This document shows, in pieces, positions 44,885-53,515 of a DNA stretch of 64,000 nt; the stretch's first letter is position 1, and each line of letters starts with the position of its first letter. The notes below the pieces were generated by a model. That model worked only from the letters and a program-made list of their open reading frames with translations. It was not told where the DNA came from and did no database searches. Where the stretch lies: contig NZ_CANLTL010000005.1 of assembly GCF_947494015.1 (NCBI RefSeq), positions 124,001-188,000 on the forward strand. Direction: 5' to 3'. Origin of the DNA: an uncultured Cellulomonas sp. (GTDB lineage Bacteria; Actinomycetota; Actinomycetes; Actinomycetales; Cellulomonadaceae). The position numbers were made by a program, and so were the translations under genes.

Positions 44885-46109
44885 CCGTGATTACCTCGCC
44901 GCTCAGCGCGCCGACCTGCTGCGCTTCGCCGCCGGGTCCCGTCACGACCTTGGCTTCGGCTACCTCGACGCGGAAGGGACCCTGGACCCGAACAAGCCGG
45001 TCGAGCTGTGGATTACGTGCCGAATGACGCACGTGCTGAGCCTCGGTGTGCTCGCCGACGAGACGCCGGCCCCGGGAGGGCCGGACCGCGCCGCGATGAC
45101 CAGGCTCGCCGCACACGGCGTCGCCTCTCTGCGTGAGGCACTGCGCGACACCGAGCACGGCGGCTGGTACGCCGCCGTGGGTCCCGAGGGCTCCGTCGAC
45201 GACGCGAAGCAGGCATACGGGCATGCCTTCGTCGTGCTCGCCGCCACGTCGGCCCGCGTCGCAGGGATCGTCGGTGCCCAGGAGCTGCTCACCGAGGCAC
45301 TCTCGGTCCAGGACCGCTACTTCTGGGACGATAAGGAGGGTCTCGTCGTCGAGCAGTGGGACAGCGCCTGGACCCGGCTAGACCCGTACCGCGGCGTGAA
45401 CGCGAACATGCACACGGTCGAGGCGTACCTGGCCGCGGGTGACGTCACCGGTGACACGACGTGGCATCACCGGGCGGGCCGCATCGCGGCCACGGTCGCC
45501 GGCTGGGCGCGCGGCAACGACTGGCGGATCCCGGAACACTTCACCGCCGACTGGGCGCCGATGCTCGAGCACCACAGGGACAAGCCGGCCGACCCGTTCC
45601 GCCCGTACGGTGCCACTGTCGGGCACGGCCTGGAGTGGGCGCGGCTGCTGGTCGCGGTGGACGCAACCCTGGGCGCCGACTCGCCCGGCGGCTTGGTCGA
45701 GGCCGCCGTCGCACTGTTCGACCGCGCCGCAACCGACGGTTGGGCCGTCGATGGGGCGGACGGGTTCGTCTACACCACTGACTGGGACGGCGCTCCGGTT
45801 GTGCGGGCGCGGATGCACTGGGTGCTGGCCGAGGCGGTCAGCACTGCCACCGTCCTGCACCGAGTCACCGGTGACGCGCGCTACGCCGAGGACGCCGCCC
45901 GGTGGTGGGCGTACGCCGACCGGTACCTCGTCGACCACGAGGAGGGCTCGTGGCATCACGAACTCGACCCGGGCAACGCCCCGGCGGGGGAGACGTGGCC
46001 GGGTAAGCCCGACGTCTACCACGTCTACCAGGCCGCGCTCCTGCCCGAGTTGCCGACGACGCCGTCGTTCGCCACCGCAACGGCCGCTGGCATGGCGGGC
46101 GCCCGGTGA
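44871..46109 (+). CDS. N-acylglucosamine 2-epimerase-family protein, probable mannose isomerase
   Basis: A 412-residue (alpha/alpha)6 barrel of the AGE superfamily. The hallmark residues of the aldose-ketose isomerase branch are present: RMTHVLSLG, HGGWYAAV, QAYGHAFVVLAA, YRGVNANMHTVEAYLA, YGATVGHGLEWARLL, KPDVYHVYQA. Family members include mannose isomerases converting D-mannose to D-fructose and cellobiose 2-epimerases. Placement between mannosidase/esterase and a fructokinase-like gene favours mannose isomerisation. The histidines in ANMHTVEA and VGHGLEW are likely catalytic. Overlaps both neighbours. Confidence 0.85.
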   Translation: MTPGDRDYLAAQRADLLRFAAGSRHDLGFGYLDAEGTLDPNKPVELWITCRMTHVLSLGVLADETPAPGGPDRAAMTRLAAHGVASLREALRDTEHGGWYAAVGPEGSVDDAKQAYGHAFVVLAATSARVAGIVGAQELLTEALSVQDRYFWDDKEGLVVEQWDSAWTRLDPYRGVNANMHTVEAYLAAGDVTGDTTWHHRAGRIAATVAGWARGNDWRIPEHFTADWAPMLEHHRDKPADPFRPYGATVGHGLEWARLLVAVDATLGADSPGGLVEAAVALFDRAATDGWAVDGADGFVYTTDWDGAPVVRARMHWVLAEAVSTATVLHRVTGDARYAEDAARWWAYADRYLVDHEEGSWHHELDPGNAPAGETWPGKPDVYHVYQAALLPELPTTPSFATATAAGMAGAR

Positions 46110-47110
46110 GCGAAGTGAACCGCTCCGCGCCGTTCCTTGTGGTCGGCGAGAGCGTGGCCGACATCGTGACGTCGGTGGCGGGAGCCGTCGACGTCCACCC
46201 CGGGGGAAGCCCGGCGAACGTCGCGTTCGGGCTCTGCCGGCTCGGCCGGGAGGTGACGCTGGTGACCGCTCTCGGTGACGACGCGTACGGCTCACTGATC
46301 CGCACGCATCTGGAGGGTGCCGGCGTACGGGTCGTGACCGCGGGGTCGGCCCGCTCGACGGCCACCGCGATGGCGCACCTCGACGAGACCGGTGCGGCCA
46401 CCTACACATTCGACATCGAGTGGGACCTCGGCCCGGCTGCCCTACCGGTGACGCCCCTGCATGTGCACACCGGGTCGATCGGCGCCGCGATGGAGCCCGG
46501 CGCTGCTGCGGTCGCGGACATGATCAAGTCGCTCCGCCGCGTCGCCACAGTGAGTTTCGATCCCAATGTCAGACCGGCGCTACTCACGGAACGGGCCGCC
46601 GTACGGCACCGGCTCGAGGACCTCCTGGTCCACACCGACGTCATCAAGGCGAGCGACGAAGATCTGCGCTGGCTATACCCCGACGTGGAGCCACTCAACA
46701 CCGCCGCGAGCTGGCTCGCTCGCGGACCTTCCGTGGTCGTCTTAACGCAGGGGGCCGCGGGGTCGACCGCTCTAAGTCGTGCCGGTGACGTCACCATCTC
46801 TTCGACGCACGTAGACGTCGTCGACACGGTAGGCGCCGGCGACTCATTCATGGCCGCACTCCTTGACGGATTGCACGAACAGGATCTACTGGGCACCGCG
46901 AACCAAGACAGGTTGCGCGACATCTCCCTCGGTACTTTGCGCCACGTCGTAAGCCGCGCGTCTCGCGCGGCCGCCATCACAGTCTCCCGGGCGGGCGCGA
47001 TGCCGCCGACTCGCCTCGAGCTCGATCACGCCGCGAGTTCAGGGCTGAGTGCGTCGGCGCCCGCACGGCGTCCCGGCGACGGGGGCGACGGCGATGTCCA
47101 TGCCGGGTGA
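46106..47110 (+). CDS. PfkB-family carbohydrate kinase, probable fructokinase
   Basis: A 334-residue ribokinase-like kinase. The N-terminal motif is GGSPANVAFGLCRLGREV, and the C-terminal active-site motif VDTVGAGDSFMAALLDG holds the catalytic aspartate. It phosphorylates a sugar, most likely fructose made by the isomerase encoded just before it, which would feed glycolysis. It starts at a GTG overlapping the isomerase stop. The last 35 residues are Ser/Arg/Gly-rich and overlap the following gene by 17 bp. Confidence 0.9.
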   Translation: MSEVNRSAPFLVVGESVADIVTSVAGAVDVHPGGSPANVAFGLCRLGREVTLVTALGDDAYGSLIRTHLEGAGVRVVTAGSARSTATAMAHLDETGAATYTFDIEWDLGPAALPVTPLHVHTGSIGAAMEPGAAAVADMIKSLRRVATVSFDPNVRPALLTERAAVRHRLEDLLVHTDVIKASDEDLRWLYPDVEPLNTAASWLARGPSVVVLTQGAAGSTALSRAGDVTISSTHVDVVDTVGAGDSFMAALLDGLHEQDLLGTANQDRLRDISLGTLRHVVSRASRAAAITVSRAGAMPPTRLELDHAASSGLSASAPARRPGDGGDGDVHAG

Positions 47111-48164
47111 TGAGGAGGCGGGCGAGATGGACTGGGCGTCGCTTCTCGAGGACGGCAGAATCACGCACCAGGATGCTCTCGCGAGCGTGGACGATGTCGT
47201 GCGTCCCGGTGGTGACAGGGTCCTGATCCTCCGGCTCGCGGGGGGGCTCAGCCTGGACGTCCTGCCGGACCGCGGGCTGGACCTCGGTGCAGCGTGGTCG
47301 GGGAGTGTGCCGCTGGCGTGGCGATCGCCTCAATCGGCGGATCCTGGCCCTGGCCACGGTTGGAATGAGCGTTTCCTGGGCGGACTTCTGGCAACGTGCG
47401 GGCCCGACAACATCGGTGCGCCTCGCGGTGCTTCCGGGCAGCACGGCACCCATCACCTGACGCGCGCTGAGGACGTGCGCTGGTGGCGACAGCGGGCCCC
47501 GGAAGGGATCGACGTTCACGTTCGTGGCCGGATCACCCACTCGTCGAGTGGGTCCTGGATCGTGATCGAGCGGGAGATCGTAACCGGAACCGCGCGGCCC
47601 TGCGTCGAGGTGCGGGACACCGTGCGCAACGAGGGCAATAGCCCAGCTGCGGTTCCGCTGCTCTACCACGTGAACCTCGGAGCCCCCATGCTGCGACCCG
47701 GGGCGCGAATGAGTGTGGACGCCGGCACGGCGGTACTGCGTGATCCGTGTCCACCAGGACAAGACGCCCTCAGCCTGCCGCACCCGAGGGACGGCCTCGA
47801 CGCCGTCGTGGCAGAGCACCCCGGCATCCGGAGCCACGACGGCTGGGCACGGGCCACGCTCACCGAGACGGGGCTCGGGGCCGATGTGGCGGTCGAGTGG
47901 CGCACCGACACGCTGCCGCGGCTGTGCACCTGGAACAATCCCGCTCGGGGCGGCTGGGTCCTGGGAGTCGAGCCCACCAATGCCCCGCTGTTCGGATCCG
48001 AGCGCGAGCTGCCACACGCTGGCGCGCCCGTTCTCCAACCCGGACACGCGTGGAACACCGTGGTCCGTGTTGCTGTCGTCCCCACGCTCGCTCCATCGGC
48101 CAAGCGCCCAACGGCGGGATCGGCACACCCCAACAACCAGCGGAGGGCTTGGCGGCTGCGCTGA
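47094..48164 (+). CDS. Aldose-epimerase-like (galactose mutarotase superfamily, DUF4432-like) protein
   Basis: A 356-residue beta-sandwich protein of the mutarotase-like superfamily. Recognisable segments are LSLDVLPDRGLDLGAAW, ATCGPDNIGAPRG, GQHGTHHL, and VPLLYHVNLGAPML with a histidine in the expected active-site region. It may interconvert sugar anomers or act as a chaperoning binder for the mannose pathway. The ATG at 47094 lies within the end of the kinase gene. It is the last gene of the operon begun at 38099. Confidence 0.75.
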   Translation: MSMPGDEEAGEMDWASLLEDGRITHQDALASVDDVVRPGGDRVLILRLAGGLSLDVLPDRGLDLGAAWSGSVPLAWRSPQSADPGPGHGWNERFLGGLLATCGPDNIGAPRGASGQHGTHHLTRAEDVRWWRQRAPEGIDVHVRGRITHSSSGSWIVIEREIVTGTARPCVEVRDTVRNEGNSPAAVPLLYHVNLGAPMLRPGARMSVDAGTAVLRDPCPPGQDALSLPHPRDGLDAVVAEHPGIRSHDGWARATLTETGLGADVAVEWRTDTLPRLCTWNNPARGGWVLGVEPTNAPLFGSERELPHAGAPVLQPGHAWNTVVRVAVVPTLAPSAKRPTAGSAHPNNQRRAWRLR

Positions 48165-48677
48165 CTGATCGGTCGCGACGTGGCAACAGCGGCTCTATTT
48201 CCGTGCCGGGATGCCATCGGGCCTTTTTCCCCGACTCGCTGAAGGGCTGACCACGTCCGGTCGCAACCGGAATGTACTCGTGTTCGAATCCCGCCAAAGT
48301 GAGCCAGGATCGAGCGAGACTGGACATGGCCGGACGCCCAGGCTGGGGACACCTCAAGGCCCAGCGAGCACGTGGTCCACTCCCTGCCACGCGATTACCG
48401 ACAAGGCGCACACAGTGAGCACGGGACTGCTCGAACGGCTGCGGTGGAGGCATGCGGTGCATGTCAGCACGTGGCGCTAGTCATGAGGACGAAGTGTCGA
48501 AAGCAGGTTCTAATCGAGGCGCCTGCTCAACCCGCGCGGTGATGGTTGCCGGCGTGAGGACGCGCGCTTTGGCCGCGCGGCGACCGCGCATCGGAACGGG
48601 AGTTGGCCGTTGCTGCGGCGCCGGTGGGTGACCGCCCTCTGCTCGCTTCCAAGCTCGGAATGCGGGACGATGGGACC
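48165..48677. other. Junction between the mannan locus and the conjugative element
   Basis: About 510 bp without a credible gene. It contains the tRNA T-arm-like fragment at 48281-48300. Frames through it are short and atypical. It is the likely left end of the conjugative element. Confidence 0.45.
48281..48300 (+). other. tRNA T-arm-like fragment, candidate attachment site
   Basis: The run TGTTCGAATCCCGCCAAAGT has the invariant TTCGAAT T-loop followed by a CCCGC stem strand, as at the 3' end of a tRNA gene. The preceding bases do not pair with that strand and no D-arm or anticodon arm is seen, so it is not a tRNA gene. Elements integrating into tRNA genes leave such 3' fragments. It lies just before Lsr2 and the relaxase. 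Confidence 0.4.
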
Positions 48678-48992
48678 ATGGCTCAGGAGAAGCGCGTGAT
48701 TGTGACTGATGACCTCGATGGCAGTGAGGCCGCTAAGACGTACACCTTCGCTTTCAATGGCACGCAGTACGAGATCGATCTTGGCGCAGCTAGCCGTGAT
48801 GCTCTCATCAGGGCGTTGCAACCGTTCATCGACTCTAGCCGCCGGGTGGGCAGCAAGGCCTCGAACCGGTCGGCATCCGGGTCGGCCGACGACTCGCGTG
48901 CTGTCCGCGACTGGGCCCGCGCGAACGGGCTCACGGTGCCCGACCGTGGCCGGATTCCCAAGGCGGTTCGGGAGGCTTACGCCAGCCGATGA
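48678..48992 (+). CDS. lsr2: Lsr2-like nucleoid-associated silencer
   Basis: A 104-residue Lsr2 homologue. The N-terminal dimerisation domain reads RVIVTDDLDGSEAAKTYTF with a beta-hairpin TQYEIDLG. The C-terminal DNA-binding domain reads VRDWARANGLTVPDRGRIP, where RGRIP is the AT-hook-like minor-groove motif. Lsr2 binds AT-rich DNA and silences foreign genes. Carried beside a relaxase, it may silence the element or mimic the host protein. The ATG at 48678 is chosen because the conserved N-terminus begins there. Confidence 0.92.
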   Translation: MAQEKRVIVTDDLDGSEAAKTYTFAFNGTQYEIDLGAASRDALIRALQPFIDSSRRVGSKASNRSASGSADDSRAVRDWARANGLTVPDRGRIPKAVREAYASR

Positions 48993-49432
48993 TCGCGCGC
49001 GGCAACCGGCCGTGAAGGATGGGTGCCTTCGGCGTGAGTCCGAAGGTCGCCAACGGCGGATGGCCATGCTGGCCCGGGACGAAGTGGTGTCGGGTGGCGC
49101 CGTGATGTGTGGTGCGGGCTCAGGTGACCGCGAGAATGGGCCGGGGCCGACTCCGGTAGGCGGGTCGCGCGTTTGCACGCTCGACGGCAGAGCGACTGTC
49201 CGCACCTCCCGTGACCCCGGCGCCCGCCGCCAGCTCTCGGGTCAGCGCGTGGGTGGGCGAGGCCCGGTGGAGCTCGTGCTGGGCGTTCGGAGCTGCTGCC
49301 GTGATGCCGTTCGGAGTGGGGCGCGGGTTGCGAGCGGCGCTGCCTACCTGTGTGTATGAAGTCGGTTCGAGCCGAGCGTCGGGGGCGTCGTGCCACGGGT
49401 TGCCCAGCCGTTCTCGGGGGCGGGCCGTGGTG
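48993..49432. other. Intergenic region before the relaxase, candidate oriT region
   Basis: About 440 bp without a convincing gene. A small inverted repeat GGCCA-TGC-TGGCC lies at 49062-49074. The origin of transfer of MobF elements usually adjoins the relaxase gene, so this gap is where one would look; no known nic sequence was recognised. Confidence 0.35.
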
Positions 49433-52400
49433 ATGACGCTGCACCGGCTGTCGGCCGGTGCGGGCTACCAGTACCTCCTCAGGCACACGGCAACCGGCGA
49501 CTGCGACCGGTCGGGAGCGACGTCGCTGACTGGGTACTACGCCGCGTCGGGTAATCCGCCGGGACGGTGGTGGGGCTCGGGGTTGGCCGGCGTTGGCTTG
49601 CCGGCCGGGGCCGTCGTCAACGAGGACGCCATGGCGCAGCTGTTCGGTGCTGGGAGGGATCCGGTCACCGGTGTTCCGCTCGGCCGCGCGTACCCGTCGT
49701 TCACCCCGGCGCGAGAGCGCATTGCTGCCCAGGTCGCTGCGTTGCCTGAGGCGATGTCGGGGGACGAGCGCGCTGCCGCGATCGACGCCATCACGCGGGT
49801 CGAGCTGGCCAAGCCGCGCCCGGCAGCCGTCGCTGGCTTCGACATGACATTCACGCCACCGAAGTCGGTGTCGACGATGTGGGCGCTGGCAGATCCGACC
49901 ACGCAGCAGGCCGTCATCACCGCGCACCACGCGGCGGTGGAACAGGCGCTGGTGTTCTTCGAGCGCACGGCGCTGTTCACCCGGACCGGGACGGCGGGGT
50001 GCCAGCAGCGCCGGACTCGGGGGATGCTCGCGGCGGCGTTCGACCACTGGGACTCGCGCGCCGGGGACCCGAACCTGCACACCCACGTCGTGGTGGCCAA
50101 CAAGGTCCAGGCGCCCGATGGACGCTGGCTGTCGGTCGACTCCCGCGCCCTGCACCACGCCGTGGTGAGCGTCTCGGAGGTCTATGACGACCTGCTGGCC
50201 GACGAGCTCGCGCGCCGCCTGCCGGTGTCGTGGTCCTGGCGCCACCGCGGCCCGCGTCGCTCCCCGGGCTTCGAGGTGGACGGGGTTGATGACGGGTTGA
50301 TGGCGGAGTTCTCCACCCGCACGACGCAGATCGACGAGGCGATGACGGCCACGGTGGCGCAGTTCTACGCGACACACGGCAGGGGCCCGAACCGGATCGA
50401 GATCTCTCGACTGCGTCAGCAGGTCACGCGCGCGACCCGCCCGGGCAAGCATGTCCAGCCTCTGGGTGACCTGATCGCGGGGTGGCGGCGACGCGCGTTC
50501 GACCGCACGGGCAAGAGCCCTCAGGAACTGACGGCCGCGGTGCTCCGCGACTCACACATCGTCGCGGTGACGGGCGAGCAGATCTCAGAGACCGTGATCG
50601 ACCACCTGGCCGAGCACACCACCGCCCAGGTGATGCAGCGCCGGTCGACGTGGACCCGGTGGAACGTGCTGGCCGAGGCAGCCAGGTCCACGCGCGGGTT
50701 GCGCACGGCCAGCCCCGCCGACCGGCAGGCGTTGCTGGACCGGGTGTGCGAGGCGGTTCTGGTGCGGTGCGTCAGTCTCGAACCGCCCGAGCTGTTCACC
50801 GTGCCGGGGGAGTATCAACGCCCCGACGGGTCGTCGGTGTTCGCCCGCCCTGGGGAGGCCCGCTACACCCATGAGAACGTCCTGGCTGCGGAGCAGCGGT
50901 TGCTCGACGCCACCGATGACGTCGCCGCTCCCAGCGCCGACACAGCCCGCGCCGCAGCCGTGGATCTCGCCGCGTCGATGCGCCGCGCGGACGGCCGCAC
51001 CTTCACCCTCGCTACGGATCAGGTTGACGCCATCCGGACCATCGCGGGCTCCGGTCGGCGAGTCGAGGTGCTGGTCGGACCGGCCGGAACGGGGAAGACC
51101 ACGACCCTGGCTGGCCTGAAGCAGGTGTGGGAAGCCGCGCACGGGCGGGGCTCGGTGATCGGGTTGGCTCCGTCGTCGACGGCGGCCGCCGAGCTTGCCG
51201 AGGCGTTGAGCATCGTGTGCGAGAACACCGCCAAGTGGCTGCACGAGTCGACCGGCCCCGGCGCCTTGCTCCGCACCACGTACCTCGAGCACCTCACCGG
51301 CGAACGCGACGCCGCCCAGCACACCGGTGACCTGCGCCGGCTGCGGACCGTCGACACGGCCATCGCCGACCTGACCGGCGAGCAGCGGCGCTGGGTGATG
51401 CGCCCTGGCCAGCTCGTCATCGTCGACGAGGCCTCCCTGGCAGGCACAGCGACCCTGGACGACCTGACCGCCCAGGCCGCCACCGCCGGGGCGAAGCTGC
51501 TGCTCGTCGGCGACCACGCGCAGCTGTCCGCCGTCGACGCAGGCGGCGCGTTCAACCTCCTCGCCGATCGCTCCCGCCTCGCCGTCCTGACGTCGCTGTG
51601 GCGATTCACCCACCGGTGGGAGGCCCGCGCCACCCGCGCCCTGCGCGACGGCAACACCGCCGTGCTCGACGTCTACGCCGACCACGAGCGGATTACCGCC
51701 GGGGCCGCGGAGGCGATGTGCGAGGCCGCCTACAGCGCCTGGCAGGCCGACACCGAGAACGGCACCCCGTCGATCCTCGTCGCGCCGGACACCCACACCG
51801 TGGGGGTCCTCAACACTCGCGCCCACAACGACCGGGTCACCGACGGCCTCGTCAGCGGGGGCGGCATCACGACCGGTGAGGGAACCGTCATCGGTGTCGG
51901 TGACCGGGTGGTGACCCGCGCGAACAGCCGCCGCCTGCGGGTCGGTGGCGGGTACGTGCGCAACGGCGACCTGTGGACCGTCACCGCCACCGGCACCGAC
52001 GGCTCCCTGACTGTCACGAGGCTCACTAGGACCGGCACGGACACCGGCCACGCGGTCGTCCTGCCTGCCGACTACGTCATCGAGAACGTCGACCTCGGGT
52101 ACGCGACCACCACCCACCGCGCTCAGGGCATCACCGTCGACCGCGCGCACGTCCTCGCGGCCCCCGGAATGACGCGGGAAAACCTGTACGTCGCGATGAC
52201 CCGCGGCCGTCACGACAACCACGCCTACGTCGCCGTCGATGACGTCGATCCCGACTGCGACTACCTGCCCGACACCCACGCCACCCCCGACGGGCACGCC
52301 GTGCTCGCCACGATCCTGGCCACGTCCGGTGCGGAGCTGTCCGCCACCCAGACCGTCGCCGCCCGCCAGAACGCGGCCGGGTCGCTCAAGCGCCTTGAAC

Positions 52401-53014
52401 CCATCCGCCAGACCCTGCTCGCCGATGCCTGCGCGCCCCGCTGGACCGCAGCCCTGGCCCGAGCGAGCCTGACCGACGACGACCTCACGCAGATCATCAC
52501 CTCGCCGGCGTGCGGGCCGCTGTTCACCGCCCTCGAACGCGGCGCCGCCATCGGACAACCGATGGACGACGTCCTGGCCGACGTCCTCTCGTCCCGACCC
52601 ATCAGCGGGCCCGACGAGGCAGTCCGCGACCTGGCCGCCGTGCTGCACCGCCGCGTCGCGACCTGGCTGGCCACCCAGGTCGACGACCCCACCACCATCA
52701 CGACCCACCCCGACGTCGCGCACCTGTCACCCGGAGCCCGGGACACGCTGCGTCAGGTCGACGAGCTCATCGCCGCCCGCGTCGAGGCCCTCACCGACCA
52801 CGTCATGACGTCCCAGCCCGGATGGGTCACCGCTCTGGGACCGATGCCCGACGACGACGCAGGACGTCAGTCCTGGCGTCGCCAGGTCGCCGCGACCGTC
52901 GCACACGAGGACTTCACCAACGGACCCACCGTCATCCCGGGTCAGCAGCGATCCGCCGCGGAATTTCCAGTCGCCGTGTCTGTTCCCGATGCGGTCCAAA
53001 GCCGGTCCCTGTGA
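49433..53014 (+). CDS. MobF-family conjugative relaxase-helicase (TrwC/TraA-like)
   Basis: A 1193-residue enzyme that nicks the element at oriT and unwinds the transferred strand. The N-terminal HUH relaxase has a tyrosine-containing start (LTGYYAASG) and the metal triad H205 (FDHWD), H216 and H218 (LHTHVVVANK). The helicase half has Walker A VLVGPAGTGKTT at 549-556, Walker B QLVIVDEASL, GDHAQLSAVDAGGAF and the C-terminal superfamily 1 motif YATTTHRAQGITVDRAHV. The ATG at 49433 is chosen; GTG codons 3 and 6 bp upstream are alternatives. Its stop overlaps the next gene. Confidence 0.94.
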   Translation: MTLHRLSAGAGYQYLLRHTATGDCDRSGATSLTGYYAASGNPPGRWWGSGLAGVGLPAGAVVNEDAMAQLFGAGRDPVTGVPLGRAYPSFTPARERIAAQVAALPEAMSGDERAAAIDAITRVELAKPRPAAVAGFDMTFTPPKSVSTMWALADPTTQQAVITAHHAAVEQALVFFERTALFTRTGTAGCQQRRTRGMLAAAFDHWDSRAGDPNLHTHVVVANKVQAPDGRWLSVDSRALHHAVVSVSEVYDDLLADELARRLPVSWSWRHRGPRRSPGFEVDGVDDGLMAEFSTRTTQIDEAMTATVAQFYATHGRGPNRIEISRLRQQVTRATRPGKHVQPLGDLIAGWRRRAFDRTGKSPQELTAAVLRDSHIVAVTGEQISETVIDHLAEHTTAQVMQRRSTWTRWNVLAEAARSTRGLRTASPADRQALLDRVCEAVLVRCVSLEPPELFTVPGEYQRPDGSSVFARPGEARYTHENVLAAEQRLLDATDDVAAPSADTARAAAVDLAASMRRADGRTFTLATDQVDAIRTIAGSGRRVEVLVGPAGTGKTTTLAGLKQVWEAAHGRGSVIGLAPSSTAAAELAEALSIVCENTAKWLHESTGPGALLRTTYLEHLTGERDAAQHTGDLRRLRTVDTAIADLTGEQRRWVMRPGQLVIVDEASLAGTATLDDLTAQAATAGAKLLLVGDHAQLSAVDAGGAFNLLADRSRLAVLTSLWRFTHRWEARATRALRDGNTAVLDVYADHERITAGAAEAMCEAAYSAWQADTENGTPSILVAPDTHTVGVLNTRAHNDRVTDGLVSGGGITTGEGTVIGVGDRVVTRANSRRLRVGGGYVRNGDLWTVTATGTDGSLTVTRLTRTGTDTGHAVVLPADYVIENVDLGYATTTHRAQGITVDRAHVLAAPGMTRENLYVAMTRGRHDNHAYVAVDDVDPDCDYLPDTHATPDGHAVLATILATSGAELSATQTVAARQNAAGSLKRLEPIRQTLLADACAPRWTAALARASLTDDDLTQIITSPACGPLFTALERGAAIGQPMDDVLADVLSSRPISGPDEAVRDLAAVLHRRVATWLATQVDDPTTITTHPDVAHLSPGARDTLRQVDELIAARVEALTDHVMTSQPGWVTALGPMPDDDAGRQSWRRQVAATVAHEDFTNGPTVIPGQQRSAAEFPVAVSVPDAVQSRSL

Positions 53015-53403
53015 GCCGACGACGCACACCGGCTGAGCCGGCAGGGGACGGGTTCTACCCGCAGGCCGAGCTCCCGCAGCCCTTCGGCCCTTCGGTGCCG
53101 ATCTGCTGGGCAGCGCACACCCCGGACAACCAGCGGTTGTACCTGGAAGACCTCGACACCTGGGTCACCTGGCTCGTCGGTCACTACAGCCTCGACCGCC
53201 GCAGTGTCCCGCAGTGCTGGGCCCAGCACTGGGAGCTCGTCGAGGAGCTCGCCGCTCTCCACCTCGCCTGGGAAGGCGCCTTCGCCACGACGGCGCACGC
53301 GGACGCACCGCTGGCCTGGCACGAACGGTTCGAAGCAGCACGCCGCCGGCTCGCCGACTGGGCGGCCCGGTCAGGGTGCCGGCCGGGCGAACACCGCGGC
53401 TGA
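53011..53403 (+). CDS. Small conjugative-element accessory protein, DUF4913-like
   Basis: A 130-residue soluble protein starting at a GTG that overlaps the relaxase stop by 4 bp. Its Trp-rich core (LEDLDTWVTWLVGHYSLDRR, CWAQHWELVEELAALHLAWEGAF, APLAWHERF) has the same W..HW....L..L...W layout as DUF4913 proteins, including the broken copy at 28694-29168. Coupling to the relaxase suggests a role in DNA processing. Function unknown. Confidence 0.65.
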   Translation: MSRRRTPAEPAGDGFYPQAELPQPFGPSVPICWAAHTPDNQRLYLEDLDTWVTWLVGHYSLDRRSVPQCWAQHWELVEELAALHLAWEGAFATTAHADAPLAWHERFEAARRRLADWAARSGCRPGEHRG

Positions 53404-53515
53404 GGCAACACCGGCACGACGGCGAGGCGTTGCGGCGACGCCGCGGATCCGGCCCCCTGCCGTCAGGGTGCACCACGACCCACAGCGGGGATGAGCAGGG
53501 CCCGTCCGGGTCCGA

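Noticed and set aside
48240-48310. A full tRNA gene around the TTCGAAT motif
   Set aside because: No D-arm, anticodon arm or acceptor pairing could be built, so only a fragment is reported.
50585-52723. A 712-codon minus-strand frame opposite the relaxase
   Set aside because: Shadow composition; the relaxase-helicase motifs lie on the plus strand.
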